The notes: generated from the sequence alone by a model not told the origin. 38,848 bases of DNA from Candidatus Methanovirga aequatorialis (GCA_031282205.1 JAITEE010000160.1:1-38848), one strand, 5' to 3'. Shown: positions 19,050-30,026, counted from the stretch's first letter. Numbers and translations are program-made.

Positions 19050-20291
19050 CTATAAATCTAAACTGTTGTTTAAAAACTCCATGAATTCATTTTCAACTAT
19101 TTTTTCAGCTTTCATTAATGTTAGTCCATAATCTTGAGCTAATTTTTTAATATCTTCATATTCTCTTCTTTGGGATATGATTTTATTCCCCATCATACCC
19201 AATTTAAATCTGATACTACGAATATCAGAGGTATTCAGATATTTCCCCAAATCCACATCTATAGATATTATTTTTCTTTTAATCGTTCCTCTATGAATTT
19301 GTTTACTAACCCTTATTCCTAAAGTCCCAGTTTCTTCATAAATAGCTGATATGATATTATCAGTTTTCTCTGAAGTGGATATAACCTTAATTATATGGCC
19401 TGGTCTATTTTTTTTCATTATAGTTGGAGTTATACTTACATCACTTGCCCCAATTCCAATAAGTTTCTCAAAAAGATAGCCTAAGAGTTCCCCATTTAAA
19501 TGATCCACATTTGTCTCTATAACATCAACTTTTTCAAATTCTAAATCAGATGACCCTTTTATGATTCTTAAAACATTTGGAAATCCCAAATCTTTAGATC
19601 CAGAACCATACCCTATGTTTTTCACTTCCATTATTGGTTGAAATTGTTGAAAATCGTTGCATAGTTCGACATAAATAGCTGAACCAGTCGGTGTGGTTAA
19701 TTCCCTCTTAACAGGTCCACCAAAACATTTCACATTTTTTAAAATATCCAACGTGGCTGGTGCAGGTATAGGAATCTTACCATGAGAAGAATCTGTTGTT
19801 CCTCCTCCAAGAGCAGGAGGAAGACCAATTACTTTTTCATCATTAAATCCAAGCCAATAATACGAATAAACAGAACCCAAAACATCAACTATTCCATCTA
19901 CAGCACCAACCTCATGAAAATGAATATTATCCAAAGATTTTCCATGTATTTTTGACTCACTAACGGCTATTCTCTTAAAAATATCTTTAGATTTTTCAAC
20001 TACCTCATTTTTAATCAAGTCATCTTTATCTAAACTACCAAGTTTATTAATAAGTCTTTTATAGGATATCTTCTTATTTTTTTCTTCGTAGTTTTCTATA
20101 ACATCAACATGAACTGATTCAATACCATAAGAATTAGTTTTTTTTATTTTGACATCCACATCTCCAAAATTAGAGGCAACACTATCTATAATCTGTTTTA
20201 GTTCTTTTTTATTGGTTCCTAAATCAATTAAGGCCCCCAACATCATGTTCCCTGATATGCCTGCATTTTGAGGATCGATTACAACTACCAT
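19050..20291 (-). CDS. larC: LarC-family nickel insertion protein
   Basis: MVVVIDPQNAGISGNMMLGALIDLG, HFHEVGAVDGIVDVLG, PAPATLDILK, LTTPTGSA; ATG 20291 with ggtga SD. Full-length single ORF. Confidence 0.92.
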   Translation of the reverse strand: MVVVIDPQNAGISGNMMLGALIDLGTNKKELKQIIDSVASNFGDVDVKIKKTNSYGIESVHVDVIENYEEKNKKISYKRLINKLGSLDKDDLIKNEVVEKSKDIFKRIAVSESKIHGKSLDNIHFHEVGAVDGIVDVLGSVYSYYWLGFNDEKVIGLPPALGGGTTDSSHGKIPIPAPATLDILKNVKCFGGPVKRELTTPTGSAIYVELCNDFQQFQPIMEVKNIGYGSGSKDLGFPNVLRIIKGSSDLEFEKVDVIETNVDHLNGELLGYLFEKLIGIGASDVSITPTIMKKNRPGHIIKVISTSEKTDNIISAIYEETGTLGIRVSKQIHRGTIKRKIISIDVDLGKYLNTSDIRSIRFKLGMMGNKIISQRREYEDIKKLAQDYGLTLMKAEKIVENEFMEFLNNSLDL

Positions 20292-20305
20292 CTCTTCACC
20301 ATTTA

Positions 20306-20420
20306 TAGTCATCTTTGAAAAGTTTATCAATTTATAAAATATTAATATCCAATATAATCTATTTAAATTTAATTTAAAGAATTTTTATAAAAAATAATTA
20401 AATTAATAAACATTACAAAC
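20306..20420 (+). repeat. AT-rich dispersed repeat R2, copy 1
   Basis: aagtttatcaatttataaaatattaatatccaatataatctatttaaatttaattt... also at 22411-22745, about 36165-36252 (rc) and about 38738-38848 (rc). Confidence 0.8.
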
Positions 20421-20477
20421 TATCACTATAATATAAAAATTTAATATAAATATATAAAATAAAACTGAACCATTGTA

Positions 20478-22193
20478 TCAGATGAACTCAGGTGCTTCTA
20501 CTCCTAAAATATTCAAAGCGTTTCTAATTGTAATCCTTGTTTTATTAACCAACAACAATCTTAACAATTCATTTTCATCTCCTATGACTCTCTGAGATTT
20601 GTAAAATTTGTTAAAAGTTTTAGCAAGATCTTGGACGTAGTGAGCTATTAAATGAACTCGAAGAATTTTTGCCGATTCTTCAATAACAATAGGAAACTTA
20701 GCAAGTAGTCTTATTAAGTCAGCTTCAGATTCATCCAAACTCCAATCGTTGATTTCATCTATTGAAATATTTAAAACTCCATCGTTGTATTCATTCGATT
20801 TTTTAAGTAACCTACATGCACGTGCATGGGCATATTGAATTGAAACACAACCTTTTTCAAAACTTAACACATCATCCCATTTAAATGTAATATGCTTTTC
20901 AGGTGAAAGTTTAGCTATATAATATCTGATTGCACCAATTCCTATTATTTGAGATATTTTATCAAGATTTTCAGGACTTAATTCTGGCCTCCTAAATTTT
21001 AACTCTTTTTTAGAACGTTTAATAGCTTCATCAATTAAGTCATCAGAGGAAACAAATCTTCCTCTTCGAGTTGACATAGATCCATCTGGTAAGGTTATAA
21101 ATTCATAAAAAACGACTTTTGGAGTTTTTTCACCTAAAATTTCTAATCCAGCACTGAGTTGTTTAGAAACCAACTTATGGTCTGAACCAAGAATATCTAT
21201 TACCAAGTTTCCAAGTTGAGATTTCTTAATATGGTAAGCTAAATCCCTTGTTGAATAAAGTGAAGTTCCATCAGAACGTTTTAAAACAAGTTCCTTATCT
21301 ATTCCAAAACCCTTTTCAAGATCCAAATACAAAACCTCATTTTTTTCTGTGTGGCCAGAGTCGATTAAAGAATTAATCACTTTATCCACATCACCACTAC
21401 GAACAAATTGCCCCTCCCACACAAATTCATCATGAGAAATATTTAATTTCAACAATGTTTCCTTTACGCCCTTTAAACAGTAGTTAACATGTTGTTCAAA
21501 TACCTTGTTTAAATCAAGATCTTTACCATTTTCATATTTTTTAATAAGTACATCAACCCTATTTTTAAGATCTGGATCTTTATCTATCTCTTGATTAACC
21601 TTAAAATAAAGATTGCCAATTTGATGGTCTATCTTAAGAGAGCTTTTTTCATCGATTTTTAAATTAAGTTCTTTGACACCAAAAACGATCATGGCTATTT
21701 GTCTACCCATATCATTAACATAATATTGAGTCAAGACTTTATACCCATTTACCTTAAGAAGACGGCTTAAACAATCTCCAATTATCCCATTTCTAATGTG
21801 ACCTATATGAAGTGGACCATTGGGATTAGCAGATGTATGTTCTAAAATAACCTTTAAGTTTTTCTGCGTAAAACTCCCATAATCATCATCGATATCATTC
21901 AAAAACTCTTTAGCAATTTCATCGTAATCAATGAAAAAATTTATGTATGGACCCTTTGCTTCAACTTTTCTAAAATATTTATCATGATGAAGTTCTTTAA
22001 CGATCGTTTGTGATACTTCAACTGGAGATTTTTTCAATTTTTTAGCTAATTCAAATGATACTGTCGAAGTTAAATCTCCCATAGCAGAATTAGGAGGAAA
22101 TCCAAGCTTTATTTCATTTGAAATCTCTAAATTTAACTTTTCAAGACCATATTTCAATATTTTCTTAGCCTCTTCAACAACTTTGTAGTACAT
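20478..22193 (-). CDS. argS: Arginyl-tRNA synthetase
   Basis: SANPNGPLHIGHIRNGIIGD (HIGH) and STRRGRFVSSDDLIDEAIKRS. Confidence 0.97.
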   Translation of the reverse strand: MYYKVVEEAKKILKYGLEKLNLEISNEIKLGFPPNSAMGDLTSTVSFELAKKLKKSPVEVSQTIVKELHHDKYFRKVEAKGPYINFFIDYDEIAKEFLNDIDDDYGSFTQKNLKVILEHTSANPNGPLHIGHIRNGIIGDCLSRLLKVNGYKVLTQYYVNDMGRQIAMIVFGVKELNLKIDEKSSLKIDHQIGNLYFKVNQEIDKDPDLKNRVDVLIKKYENGKDLDLNKVFEQHVNYCLKGVKETLLKLNISHDEFVWEGQFVRSGDVDKVINSLIDSGHTEKNEVLYLDLEKGFGIDKELVLKRSDGTSLYSTRDLAYHIKKSQLGNLVIDILGSDHKLVSKQLSAGLEILGEKTPKVVFYEFITLPDGSMSTRRGRFVSSDDLIDEAIKRSKKELKFRRPELSPENLDKISQIIGIGAIRYYIAKLSPEKHITFKWDDVLSFEKGCVSIQYAHARACRLLKKSNEYNDGVLNISIDEINDWSLDESEADLIRLLAKFPIVIEESAKILRVHLIAHYVQDLAKTFNKFYKSQRVIGDENELLRLLLVNKTRITIRNALNILGVEAPEFI

Positions 22194-22410
22194 AATTTCC
22201 ACTTAACAATTAAATTAAAAAAAAAGAGTGTTTAAAGAAATTTTCTTTAAAAATTTTAATAAGATCGATGAGACCTTTTTTTAAAAAAAAAAGTTCATTT
22301 GTTAATGACCCTTCATTTATACCCATCAATCGATACAAAAAATCTGTGATATATATTATTTGATAAATAAGACCCGTTATTGATAAAGTGTTCATATTAC
22401 CATGATATCG

Positions 22411-22745
22411 TAGTCATCTTTGAAAAGTTTATCAATTTATAAAATATCAATATCCAACATATAATGGAATAGAAAATATTTGTGATTATTCACTTGATTT
22501 TAAAATATTATTTAATTAATTCTTATTTAAATCTTATTAACTATTAAAATACTTTTATTTTTAAAAATATTAATTATAATTTCTTTAATTAAAAATTTAA
22601 TATTTATAATTAATTATTAAACATTTTATTACTTACAAACATTATTTAATACACTATAATCTATTTAAATTTAATTTAGATAATTTTTATGAGAAATAAT
22701 TAAATTAACAATCGATAAACATTATCATCATTACTATAAACAATA
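22411..22745 (+). repeat. Dispersed repeat R2, copy 2, interrupted
   Basis: R2 similarity at 22411-22465 and 22655 onward, split by a 189 bp insert. Confidence 0.75.
22466..22654 (-). mobile_element. AT-rich MITE-like element R3, copy A (189 bp)
   Basis: Inserted inside R2, flanked by TATAAT (22460-22465, 22655-22660); ~90% identical to the reverse complement of 30027-30229. Confidence 0.75.
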
Positions 22746-22769
22746 TTTATATCATTTATATTTAAAAGA

Positions 22770-24146
22770 TTATACATTTACCATTTCTATATATTGACCT
22801 AAATCGTTCCCAATGATTTCATTAAGTAGGTTTAAAAAGTTGTCTTTTTCTTTAAATGGGATCATTGCTCCTGCAGCAATATCATGACCTCCACCCTGAC
22901 CACCAAAACTAAGAGCCGCATCTTGAAGAGCTGTACTAAGATTCACACCAGCTTCAACAAGAGATCTGGTCGTTCTTCCAGATATTTTTATGTCATCATG
23001 AAACCTTGACATTCCAATAACAGGCTTGTTATTATCAAAAATGTCAATAGACAATCCAACACCAGCAATCGTTCCAAGAAGAGTTTTTATAATTTTATCC
23101 TCACTGTACATATACTGTATATTATCCAATTCAACGACACCTTCTCTTCTAATCCAATCAAAACCTTTAGTAAGGTGATTTCTATATTTGTTTTGTAAAT
23201 CAACGGCTACATCCAGTGCCTTCTCTCTTTCACCAAGACATAGACTAATTCCTAAGCCAAATTTTTTATTTTTACCACAGGAATCTAAGATACTTCCATA
23301 ATCCTCTAAATTTCTAAGCTCAGGTGATTCTTTTGGCGTTGTGAAAACCTCTCCAAAGATTTTTGGATTAATTTTGATTAGTTCATCCTTTAAAACATCC
23401 TGTTCTTCACCTTCAAGGTCAGAAAATTTGATTCCATAAGACAATCCTATTTTCTCTAAAAATCCTATAGAAGCTTCTAAATCCCCAGTTAAACCAGGTA
23501 ACCCAGGATTTAAAGTGTAGGCTATTGATTTATAGATCGGTTCACTATTTTTAGAGACGATCTTTAAATCATTATGGATTTCTAAACCACCAAATTCTTT
23601 GGCTTCATCTAAAATTAATGAATTAACTCCTATAAAACCATTTTGAAATTGCATATCGCCAAAAGCACCAACCAATGCTAAATTAGCCAAATGCTTTTTA
23701 TCCATTCCTCTAACGGCTAAATAAGATGTTCCAGAACCACTAATTTCTTTACTTCCTTCAATTCCAAAAAGATGAGGGTTCACATGAAAAACATGTTCTT
23801 TAGATCCACCACCATCTGGAATATGATGATCAAAGATTATAACATCAGATCTAAAATTGTTGATATCATCTAAAAAAACACTGCCCATATCACAGAAAAC
23901 AAATAACTCATATTTCTCGTTTTTCAGCTGATTAATATTCTCATCTTTTAGTCTTGGAAAAACGGACACATGAAATCGACCTCCTTCCTCTTTAACAGCA
24001 TTAGCTATTATTCCTGCTGCTGATAGTCCATCAGCATCGTTGTGAGATATGATTCTTATAACGTCTCCTTGAGATACATGTTTTTTTAAAACATCACAGG
24101 CAAGATCAGCTCTATTTAACAAGGAGTGCTGCTTCTTTTGGATCAT
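22770..24146 (-). CDS. DHH-family phosphoesterase, archaeal RecJ-like
   Basis: [43 protein letters not shown]. Confidence 0.92.
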   Translation of the reverse strand: MIQKKQHSLLNRADLACDVLKKHVSQGDVIRIISHNDADGLSAAGIIANAVKEEGGRFHVSVFPRLKDENINQLKNEKYELFVFCDMGSVFLDDINNFRSDVIIFDHHIPDGGGSKEHVFHVNPHLFGIEGSKEISGSGTSYLAVRGMDKKHLANLALVGAFGDMQFQNGFIGVNSLILDEAKEFGGLEIHNDLKIVSKNSEPIYKSIAYTLNPGLPGLTGDLEASIGFLEKIGLSYGIKFSDLEGEEQDVLKDELIKINPKIFGEVFTTPKESPELRNLEDYGSILDSCGKNKKFGLGISLCLGEREKALDVAVDLQNKYRNHLTKGFDWIRREGVVELDNIQYMYSEDKIIKTLLGTIAGVGLSIDIFDNNKPVIGMSRFHDDIKISGRTTRSLVEAGVNLSTALQDAALSFGGQGGGHDIAAGAMIPFKEKDNFLNLLNEIIGNDLGQYIEMVNV

Positions 24147-24510
24147 ATCTCCATCCTTCAGGTAATTTTCCTTCTTTAGAATAATATTTACCTAATCTAC
24201 GAATTCTAAATTCAATTATGTTTAATCCTCTTTTACTGTGCAAATCCTTAGGATTCTCTTTTATATGGTCCCTAATATTAACAGCCCTTCTAATCAAATT
24301 CATTATATCTTCAGGATAATCCCCTGCTTGATTATTTTTTCTTAAAATAGCTGTGATTTTTTCTCCAACAACATTTTTAACACTTGGAACTCCATAAGTA
24401 TCTCTTAAAATAATTCCTATTTCGCTTGCAGATTTTCCTTCACGATTAAACCTTAAAATCAATTCCTCAATTTCTTCATCTGAATACATTACCCACTCTG
24501 GTCTTGCCAT
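24112..24510 (-). CDS. rps15: 30S ribosomal protein S15
   Basis: [21 protein letters not shown]...[15 protein letters not shown]; overlaps RecJ-like ORF by 35 nt. Confidence 0.95.
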   Translation of the reverse strand: MARPEWVMYSDEEIEELILRFNREGKSASEIGIILRDTYGVPSVKNVVGEKITAILRKNNQAGDYPEDIMNLIRRAVNIRDHIKENPKDLHSKRGLNIIEFRIRRLGKYYSKEGKLPEGWRYDPKEAALLVK

Positions 24511-24685
24511 GTTTATCCTCCAAATTATGCTATAATCCATTTTAAACAATATTTCGATTTGAAATAAAATATTAAATTCAGTTTAGTCAAATAATGTATT
24601 TAGTTACTTAAATAGAGAATATTTGAAGAATATTTAATTAAAATTTCATTCTCTAAGCCATAGAACGCTAAATACATCACAAAAA

Positions 24686-25243
24686 TTAGTCAGAGAAATT
24701 ATCCTTATACCAATTAATGAATATTTTCAAAGAATTTTTTCTATGGGAAAACTGATTTTTCTCTTTAATAGAAAGTTCAGCGAAAGTTTTACCTTTTTCT
24801 TCAATGTAAAATAAAGGATCGAAAGCAAAACCTTTGTTTCCCTTTTCTTGAAATGCTATTTGACCTTTGACATGCCCTAAAAAAGTCTTGGGTTCGGTTT
24901 TGGGAGTACAATACCCAATCACCGACCTGAATTCAGCATATCTATCATTAAAACATTTCATTAATTTTAGTATACCTGAATTGCCAAGGGTCTCCTGAAC
25001 ATAAGAAGAGTATGTTCCAGGGAATCCATTCAATGCTCTAATAAACAAACCAGCATCTTCAACAATTACAGGTCTTTTTAACTTTGAAGAAGCATACTTT
25101 GCACCAGCCATTGCCACATCCTCCAATGTTCCTTGAGGTTCACAATAACCTAAGTCTATATGCTCAAGTTCAATGTTAAAATTATAAAATATTTCCTTTG
25201 CCTCTTCTACTTTATGTCTGTTCCCAGTTATAAACGTTACCAT
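24686..25243 (-). CDS. XTP/dITP diphosphatase (HAM1/RdgB family)
   Basis: [50 protein letters not shown]. Confidence 0.95.
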   Translation of the reverse strand: MVTFITGNRHKVEEAKEIFYNFNIELEHIDLGYCEPQGTLEDVAMAGAKYASSKLKRPVIVEDAGLFIRALNGFPGTYSSYVQETLGNSGILKLMKCFNDRYAEFRSVIGYCTPKTEPKTFLGHVKGQIAFQEKGNKGFAFDPLFYIEEKGKTFAELSIKEKNQFSHRKNSLKIFINWYKDNFSD

Positions 25244-25419
25244 AAAATTAATTTTTAGCTTCAAATTTATATAAACTTTGAAATAAAAAATAAAATGATC
25301 AAGCGGTTATAGAACCATCAAAGAATTTAGTTAAATTTAAGAGTAAATCAATTGAAACCCTGTTTAATCTGTTAAAATATTAACTTTAACTAAAAAAAGC
25401 CCTAAAAACAAAATATTTA

Positions 25420-25527
25420 GAGAGGTGGACAAAAGTCTAAATTTTAAAATTAAAAAGCTCTAGAAATGCTTTAATTTAGAAAATAAGAAAATTTTTTCTT
25501 AAAAAAAATTAGTTTTGACCACATCTC
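25420..25527 (+). mobile_element. MITE-like element, family 1 copy 3 (108 bp)
   Basis: Near-identical to copy 1; flanked by 5 bp direct repeat ATTTA (25415-25419, 25528-25532). Confidence 0.92.
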
Positions 25528-25606
25528 ATTTATTAAAAAAAATCAATAATTCATACAAAAAGCAATCAATCGATATTAACTTAGAACAATTGAAAAATAG
25601 GATATT

Positions 25607-26440
25607 ATGAACCCTTACTTAGAAATATTAAGGCCTTTTAATGGATTGATGAGTACCATAGCCCCTATTTTAGTGGGGATTATGGAAAAAAATATGGGTA
25701 TTCCAATATTAATAGGTATTTTAGCCGTTTTTCTATCTACTGGAGGAGGTAACGTGATTAATGATTTCTATGACTACAGAATAGATTCTATAAATAGACC
25801 AGATCGACCCATTCCTTCAGGTAAAATCTCTTTAAAAAATGCCAAAAATTATGGTTTATCCTTGTTCATAACGGCCATTATTTTAGGAATTGTAATCTCC
25901 ATTATGATAAATAGCTATTTACCTTGTATTTTAGTCATGTTAAACTGTACAATAATGTACTACTATGGTCGTGACCTTAAAAAATTACCTTTAATTGGAA
26001 ATATAACCGTTGCCTATTTAACTGGATCTTGTTTTATATTTGGAGGTTTAATTCTTGGGAAAATATACATTCCACTGTTTTTATCTTTTTTTGCATTTAT
26101 GATGACTTTATCAAGAGAGATCATTAAAGACATCGAGGATGTAAAAGGTGATGAATTAGAAAACGCCAATACGTTTCCCATAAAATATGGATTAAAAAGT
26201 TCAAGTAGTTTAGCCTCTACATTCATATTAATTCCCACTTTTATCAGTCCCATTCTTTACTTCATCAATATTTTTAACGTCTACTACATCACGATACTCT
26301 TAATAGCCATCATACTGTTTGTTGTATCTGCTTACAGAATACTAATCAATCAAGACAAATACACCGCAAGTAAAGTTTCTAAACTAATTAAAACTGGTAT
26401 GTTTATTACCTTTATTGCTTTTGCAGCTGGTTCCATATAA
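25607..26440 (+). CDS. UbiA prenyltransferase, probable digeranylgeranylglyceryl phosphate synthase
   Basis: NDFYDYRIDSINRPDRPIPSGKIS and SREIIKDIEDVKGD motifs, multi-TM. Confidence 0.9.
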   Translation: MNPYLEILRPFNGLMSTIAPILVGIMEKNMGIPILIGILAVFLSTGGGNVINDFYDYRIDSINRPDRPIPSGKISLKNAKNYGLSLFITAIILGIVISIMINSYLPCILVMLNCTIMYYYGRDLKKLPLIGNITVAYLTGSCFIFGGLILGKIYIPLFLSFFAFMMTLSREIIKDIEDVKGDELENANTFPIKYGLKSSSSLASTFILIPTFISPILYFINIFNVYYITILLIAIILFVVSAYRILINQDKYTASKVSKLIKTGMFITFIAFAAGSI

Positions 26441-26511
26441 TTAATAGTAGTAATAATAAAATAGTTATTAAGAATACAATTAATACATTATGTGAACGTT
26501 ACTTTATATTT

Positions 26512-26557
26512 CAAGTGTTAGGTTACAAACCATCCAAGTGTTAGGTTACAAACCATC
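26512..26557. repeat. Tandem duplication 2 x 23 bp (caagtgttaggttacaaaccatc)
   Basis: Two perfect adjacent copies covering the 3' end and stop of the GT8 gene. Confidence 0.95.
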
Positions 26558-27539
26558 TTAAATTTAAAATGTTATTTTTGTTCATATACGAGGTTATTCT
26601 TACAGGAAAACTTAAAAAAATAAAACGGACAATAGCTTTTTTTACCATTAAACTTTTATTCATAGGCTTATAATTAATTTTATCATTAGCCCATGGAGAA
26701 ATGTCTTTATACTTGAAAAATAAGTCAGTTTTAGGATGTTTACAATCCTGTTCCCAAGGTCTTCCCCAAGGAGAACCAATATAATGAACAACTCGTGGAT
26801 TTAATTGTGCCTCAAGATATTCTTTTTCATTGAAGACTCCATCTTCAATTCTAAAGATTCCCATGAATCTTTTATAGTTCAAAGTAAACATGTGGGTCAA
26901 AACATTGTTTTTTGGTTCTAAAATTTTTATATCATCTTTTAAAACATGGTTAAGAATATGTTGATCATAGAGTAAGTCTTTATCCGTTGTGTGCTTAATG
27001 AAGTCCATAATTCGATCTTGAATTTTGTCCTTTCTCCATTTTTGGAAGTTAACTAATAAAACTCCACTATTAAAATAAACATCCTCGGAACCCATATCTA
27101 AATATTCTTTAAATATTGATTGATTAATATCTATTACACCAGCAACAACATAATCATCAATGTCTTCATTATATAATTGAGCTAAACTACTATCCACAAC
27201 GATATCTGAATCCGTATATAAAATTTTATCAATATCCTCTGGCAAGATTAAGTCCATGAACAACCTATAAAAGTAAGATAGATTTTTTATAGGTAACCTA
27301 TCTCTAACGCCATCTAAACTTCTCTCAATTTTATCGGTGCTTAAAAACGTGATTTTTGCTTTTTCATACTTAGTCTCCAATGATTTAACTTTCTCAAGAC
27401 TATTTTCAGCGATACCGTTGTTCACTATAAAAAAATTTATTTCATTGAAATCGTTTGAACTATTTTCTAATATTGAGGTCATTAGTACCGTCAACTGGAG
27501 AGCGTAGTTTTCATCTGATATAAGTAAAACATTCATCAT
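26541..27539 (-). CDS. Glycosyltransferase family 8 protein
   Basis: LYTDSDIVVDSSLAQLY (DxD), YFNSGVLLVNFQKWR, YDQHILN, VVHYIGSPWGRPW. Confidence 0.88.
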   Translation of the reverse strand: MMNVLLISDENYALQLTVLMTSILENSSNDFNEINFFIVNNGIAENSLEKVKSLETKYEKAKITFLSTDKIERSLDGVRDRLPIKNLSYFYRLFMDLILPEDIDKILYTDSDIVVDSSLAQLYNEDIDDYVVAGVIDINQSIFKEYLDMGSEDVYFNSGVLLVNFQKWRKDKIQDRIMDFIKHTTDKDLLYDQHILNHVLKDDIKILEPKNNVLTHMFTLNYKRFMGIFRIEDGVFNEKEYLEAQLNPRVVHYIGSPWGRPWEQDCKHPKTDLFFKYKDISPWANDKINYKPMNKSLMVKKAIVRFIFLSFPVRITSYMNKNNILNLRWFVT

Positions 27540-27562
27540 TCCACAACCACAATAAATTTTTT

Positions 27563-28336
27563 TTATTCCAACCATCCGTTTATATCAGATTTTGAGGTTA
27601 AATCCAAGTTTAATGGTGTGACGGTTACTTTATTTTCGACTAATGTGGTATATGTATCTATCTCTGATTTTTCTTCCAAGTTTTGATATGTTCCATCTTT
27701 CCATATATACGTTTCAATCTCTAGTTGTTCCACTTCAGGAACATATAATCGTCTACCCAATCGAGTAATTACTATCTCATCATCAACAGGATTTGCTGGA
27801 ATGTTGATGTTAAAAACATCCACTCCTTCTGGCATTCCTTTATCCAAAACTTTTTTAGCTATTCTATTAACTATTTTTTTAGCAAAGCTAAAATCAACAC
27901 CATGTCCTTTTTTAGAATAAATATCTATATCTTTTGCCACTTCAATAGAAATACAAAGACTTGGGATTCCATATGCTGAAGCTTCTAATGCGGCTCCAAG
28001 TGTCCCTGAAGAGGTGATACGTTCAATACCTAAATTAACTCCTATGTTAATACCTGAAATAAGTAGGTCAGGTTTTTCTCCAAGCAAAGAAAATCCGAGG
28101 ACAACACAATCGGCTGGAGTTCCAAGAGTAAAAAACCCCCTAGAACCATCATCTAAATCTGTTTTAGATACTATTAAATCTTTAAAATAGGATAAACTAT
28201 GACCCTTCCCTGATTGTTGTTCAAGAGGTGCAACAATGGTTACCTCTCCTAAATCTTCTACAGCCTCCTTAACGGACAAAATACCACGACTATGGATACT
28301 ATCATCATTTGTAAGCAAAATTTTTTTATTATTCAT
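27563..28336 (-). CDS. surE: SurE paralog (5'/3'-nucleotidase family)
   Basis: LLTNDDSIHSRG, APLEQQSG, SGINIGVNLG; homologous along its length to 17174-17947. Confidence 0.9.
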   Translation of the reverse strand: MNNKKILLTNDDSIHSRGILSVKEAVEDLGEVTIVAPLEQQSGKGHSLSYFKDLIVSKTDLDDGSRGFFTLGTPADCVVLGFSLLGEKPDLLISGINIGVNLGIERITSSGTLGAALEASAYGIPSLCISIEVAKDIDIYSKKGHGVDFSFAKKIVNRIAKKVLDKGMPEGVDVFNINIPANPVDDEIVITRLGRRLYVPEVEQLEIETYIWKDGTYQNLEEKSEIDTYTTLVENKVTVTPLNLDLTSKSDINGWLE

Positions 28337-28622
28337 TCTCTTTCTCCATTTTTAATAATTCACTATATATACATTACTATTTAAAACTTTTTATAACCCG
28401 TCTTGTAGTCAACCACCTAAAAATGTGAATATGTTATATGAGTGTAAAAATGTTGAATTGTTTATACCGTAGGGATATTTTTTGATCGTGTAAAAATTGA
28501 ACATGGTCTATTTCATTGTTAAAACAGTTAAAATGAAATCAAGGAAATAAATCCTTTAAAATATAATACCTGATGCACTCTCTGTTTTAAGCCTTTAATC
28601 TTAGTGACTAAAATCATCAACA

Positions 28623-29822
28623 TCAATTAAAATTATCTAAAGTCAGCTGTTTTCTTTTTTTAAATTTAATTTCCTTATTTGAAACATCATCTAAAGATAT
28701 TTCACCATATTTTCCCCCTCCTCCAGGAGCTATATGGATTGATTTATCTCTAAATGCTTTAATAGCTATTGAAACCCCATCATCAATCTCATCAATTTTT
28801 GAAAGTGGAACCTTAATAAGAACATCTATTTCATTGTTAAACTCCCTTATTAATTTTTTCCAAATGTTTTGAACTGTCTTCGTTGTGACACCCTTATTGT
28901 AGGTCATGCCAATAACTTCAGCTAAAGGCATTAAATGAATATAAGGCGGACGATGACTAGGGTGATGTGGTTTATCCCAATCGGCAATTTCAGATATCCT
29001 AAAATCAACCCCTTTTTTTATTATTCCACCACAATCACACTTCATCTTATTTTCCTTAGCAAAAAGAGGATCCATCAACTGATAACATTTAGTACAGGCA
29101 GTCATGTGATATTTACCTAAATTAGGAATTAAACCATGGTTAGCTTTAATTTCATTATTTTTTATTCCTTTTCTAAGAGATGAGAAAGAAATATCTTCCA
29201 TTTCGATTTGATTAAATTCTCTACCTAACCTATGTGGCCATGGAGAATGAGCATCTGAATTCGTCAAAAAAGGAATATTTTGAAGTTCTTTTACTCTGTC
29301 TGCCATGTTACTATCTGCAGAAAGACCTAACTCTAAAAAATCAGGTTTTCCATGATAACAGTCATACACACTAGCATACGTTTTATACATCCCAGTCCAA
29401 GGTGTGAAAGCATGTGCAGGACCAAATAAACATCCATAATCCCTTGCCAAATCTTTAATCTCACATCCATCCATATCAACTCGTGGTCTACCATCGACAT
29501 CTTTATTTTTAGAGGATAACCTTTCAGATATTTCTCTTGCTATCTCAATATTCGGAATGATAAATAAATGATGAATTCTATTTTTGGCTTCAACTTCAGC
29601 TGTTAAAATAAAATCACAACTTTTTTTGGAGTATATCCCATCACCTGAGTAAGTTGTACTTTCTTCAACTATGTTTAGCCAAGATAAATGAAATCCATCA
29701 CCCGTACCCATTAACTGAAGTCCCTTTAATTTAGCTTGAGGAACTATATTATTTATGACCATGTCCTTAGAACTTGCCATTGAAAAACGGCTATGAATAT
29801 GTAAATCAGCATTTATTAACAT
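28623..29822 (-). CDS. Endonuclease Q-like PHP-domain protein
   Basis: MLINADLHIHSRFSMASSKDM, C-x2-C...C-x-C zinc motif (CTKC...CDCGG), NSDAHSPWPHRLGREFN. Confidence 0.88.
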   Translation of the reverse strand: MLINADLHIHSRFSMASSKDMVINNIVPQAKLKGLQLMGTGDGFHLSWLNIVEESTTYSGDGIYSKKSCDFILTAEVEAKNRIHHLFIIPNIEIAREISERLSSKNKDVDGRPRVDMDGCEIKDLARDYGCLFGPAHAFTPWTGMYKTYASVYDCYHGKPDFLELGLSADSNMADRVKELQNIPFLTNSDAHSPWPHRLGREFNQIEMEDISFSSLRKGIKNNEIKANHGLIPNLGKYHMTACTKCYQLMDPLFAKENKMKCDCGGIIKKGVDFRISEIADWDKPHHPSHRPPYIHLMPLAEVIGMTYNKGVTTKTVQNIWKKLIREFNNEIDVLIKVPLSKIDEIDDGVSIAIKAFRDKSIHIAPGGGGKYGEISLDDVSNKEIKFKKRKQLTLDNFN

Positions 29823-30026
29823 TATCAATTCTCTTTTATTAACGTTATAGATCACTAAACTTTTACTTATTTTTGAACCATTAAATAAGTACAACACCAG
29901 AAAGTAGATCTTTAAAGGCAAGTAATTTATTAATATCGTATTACAAGATATTAACTAATATACATTAATAATTAATTATTAAACAAGCCATATCTATAAT
30001 ATAGTATGTTATTAATATAAAATATA

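Noticed and set aside
19050-20291. Programmed frameshift in larC as described in Lactobacillus
   Set aside because: Single continuous full-length frame here; no split.
22210-22395. 61 aa minus-strand ORF upstream of argS
   Set aside because: Low-complexity K/F/I-rich frame in AT-rich DNA; considered noise, though it cannot be excluded without comparison.
439-25527. CRISPR interpretation of the repeated 107 bp units
   Set aside because: Only three copies, kilobases apart, in mixed orientation and with target-site duplications; no spacer array or cas genes.
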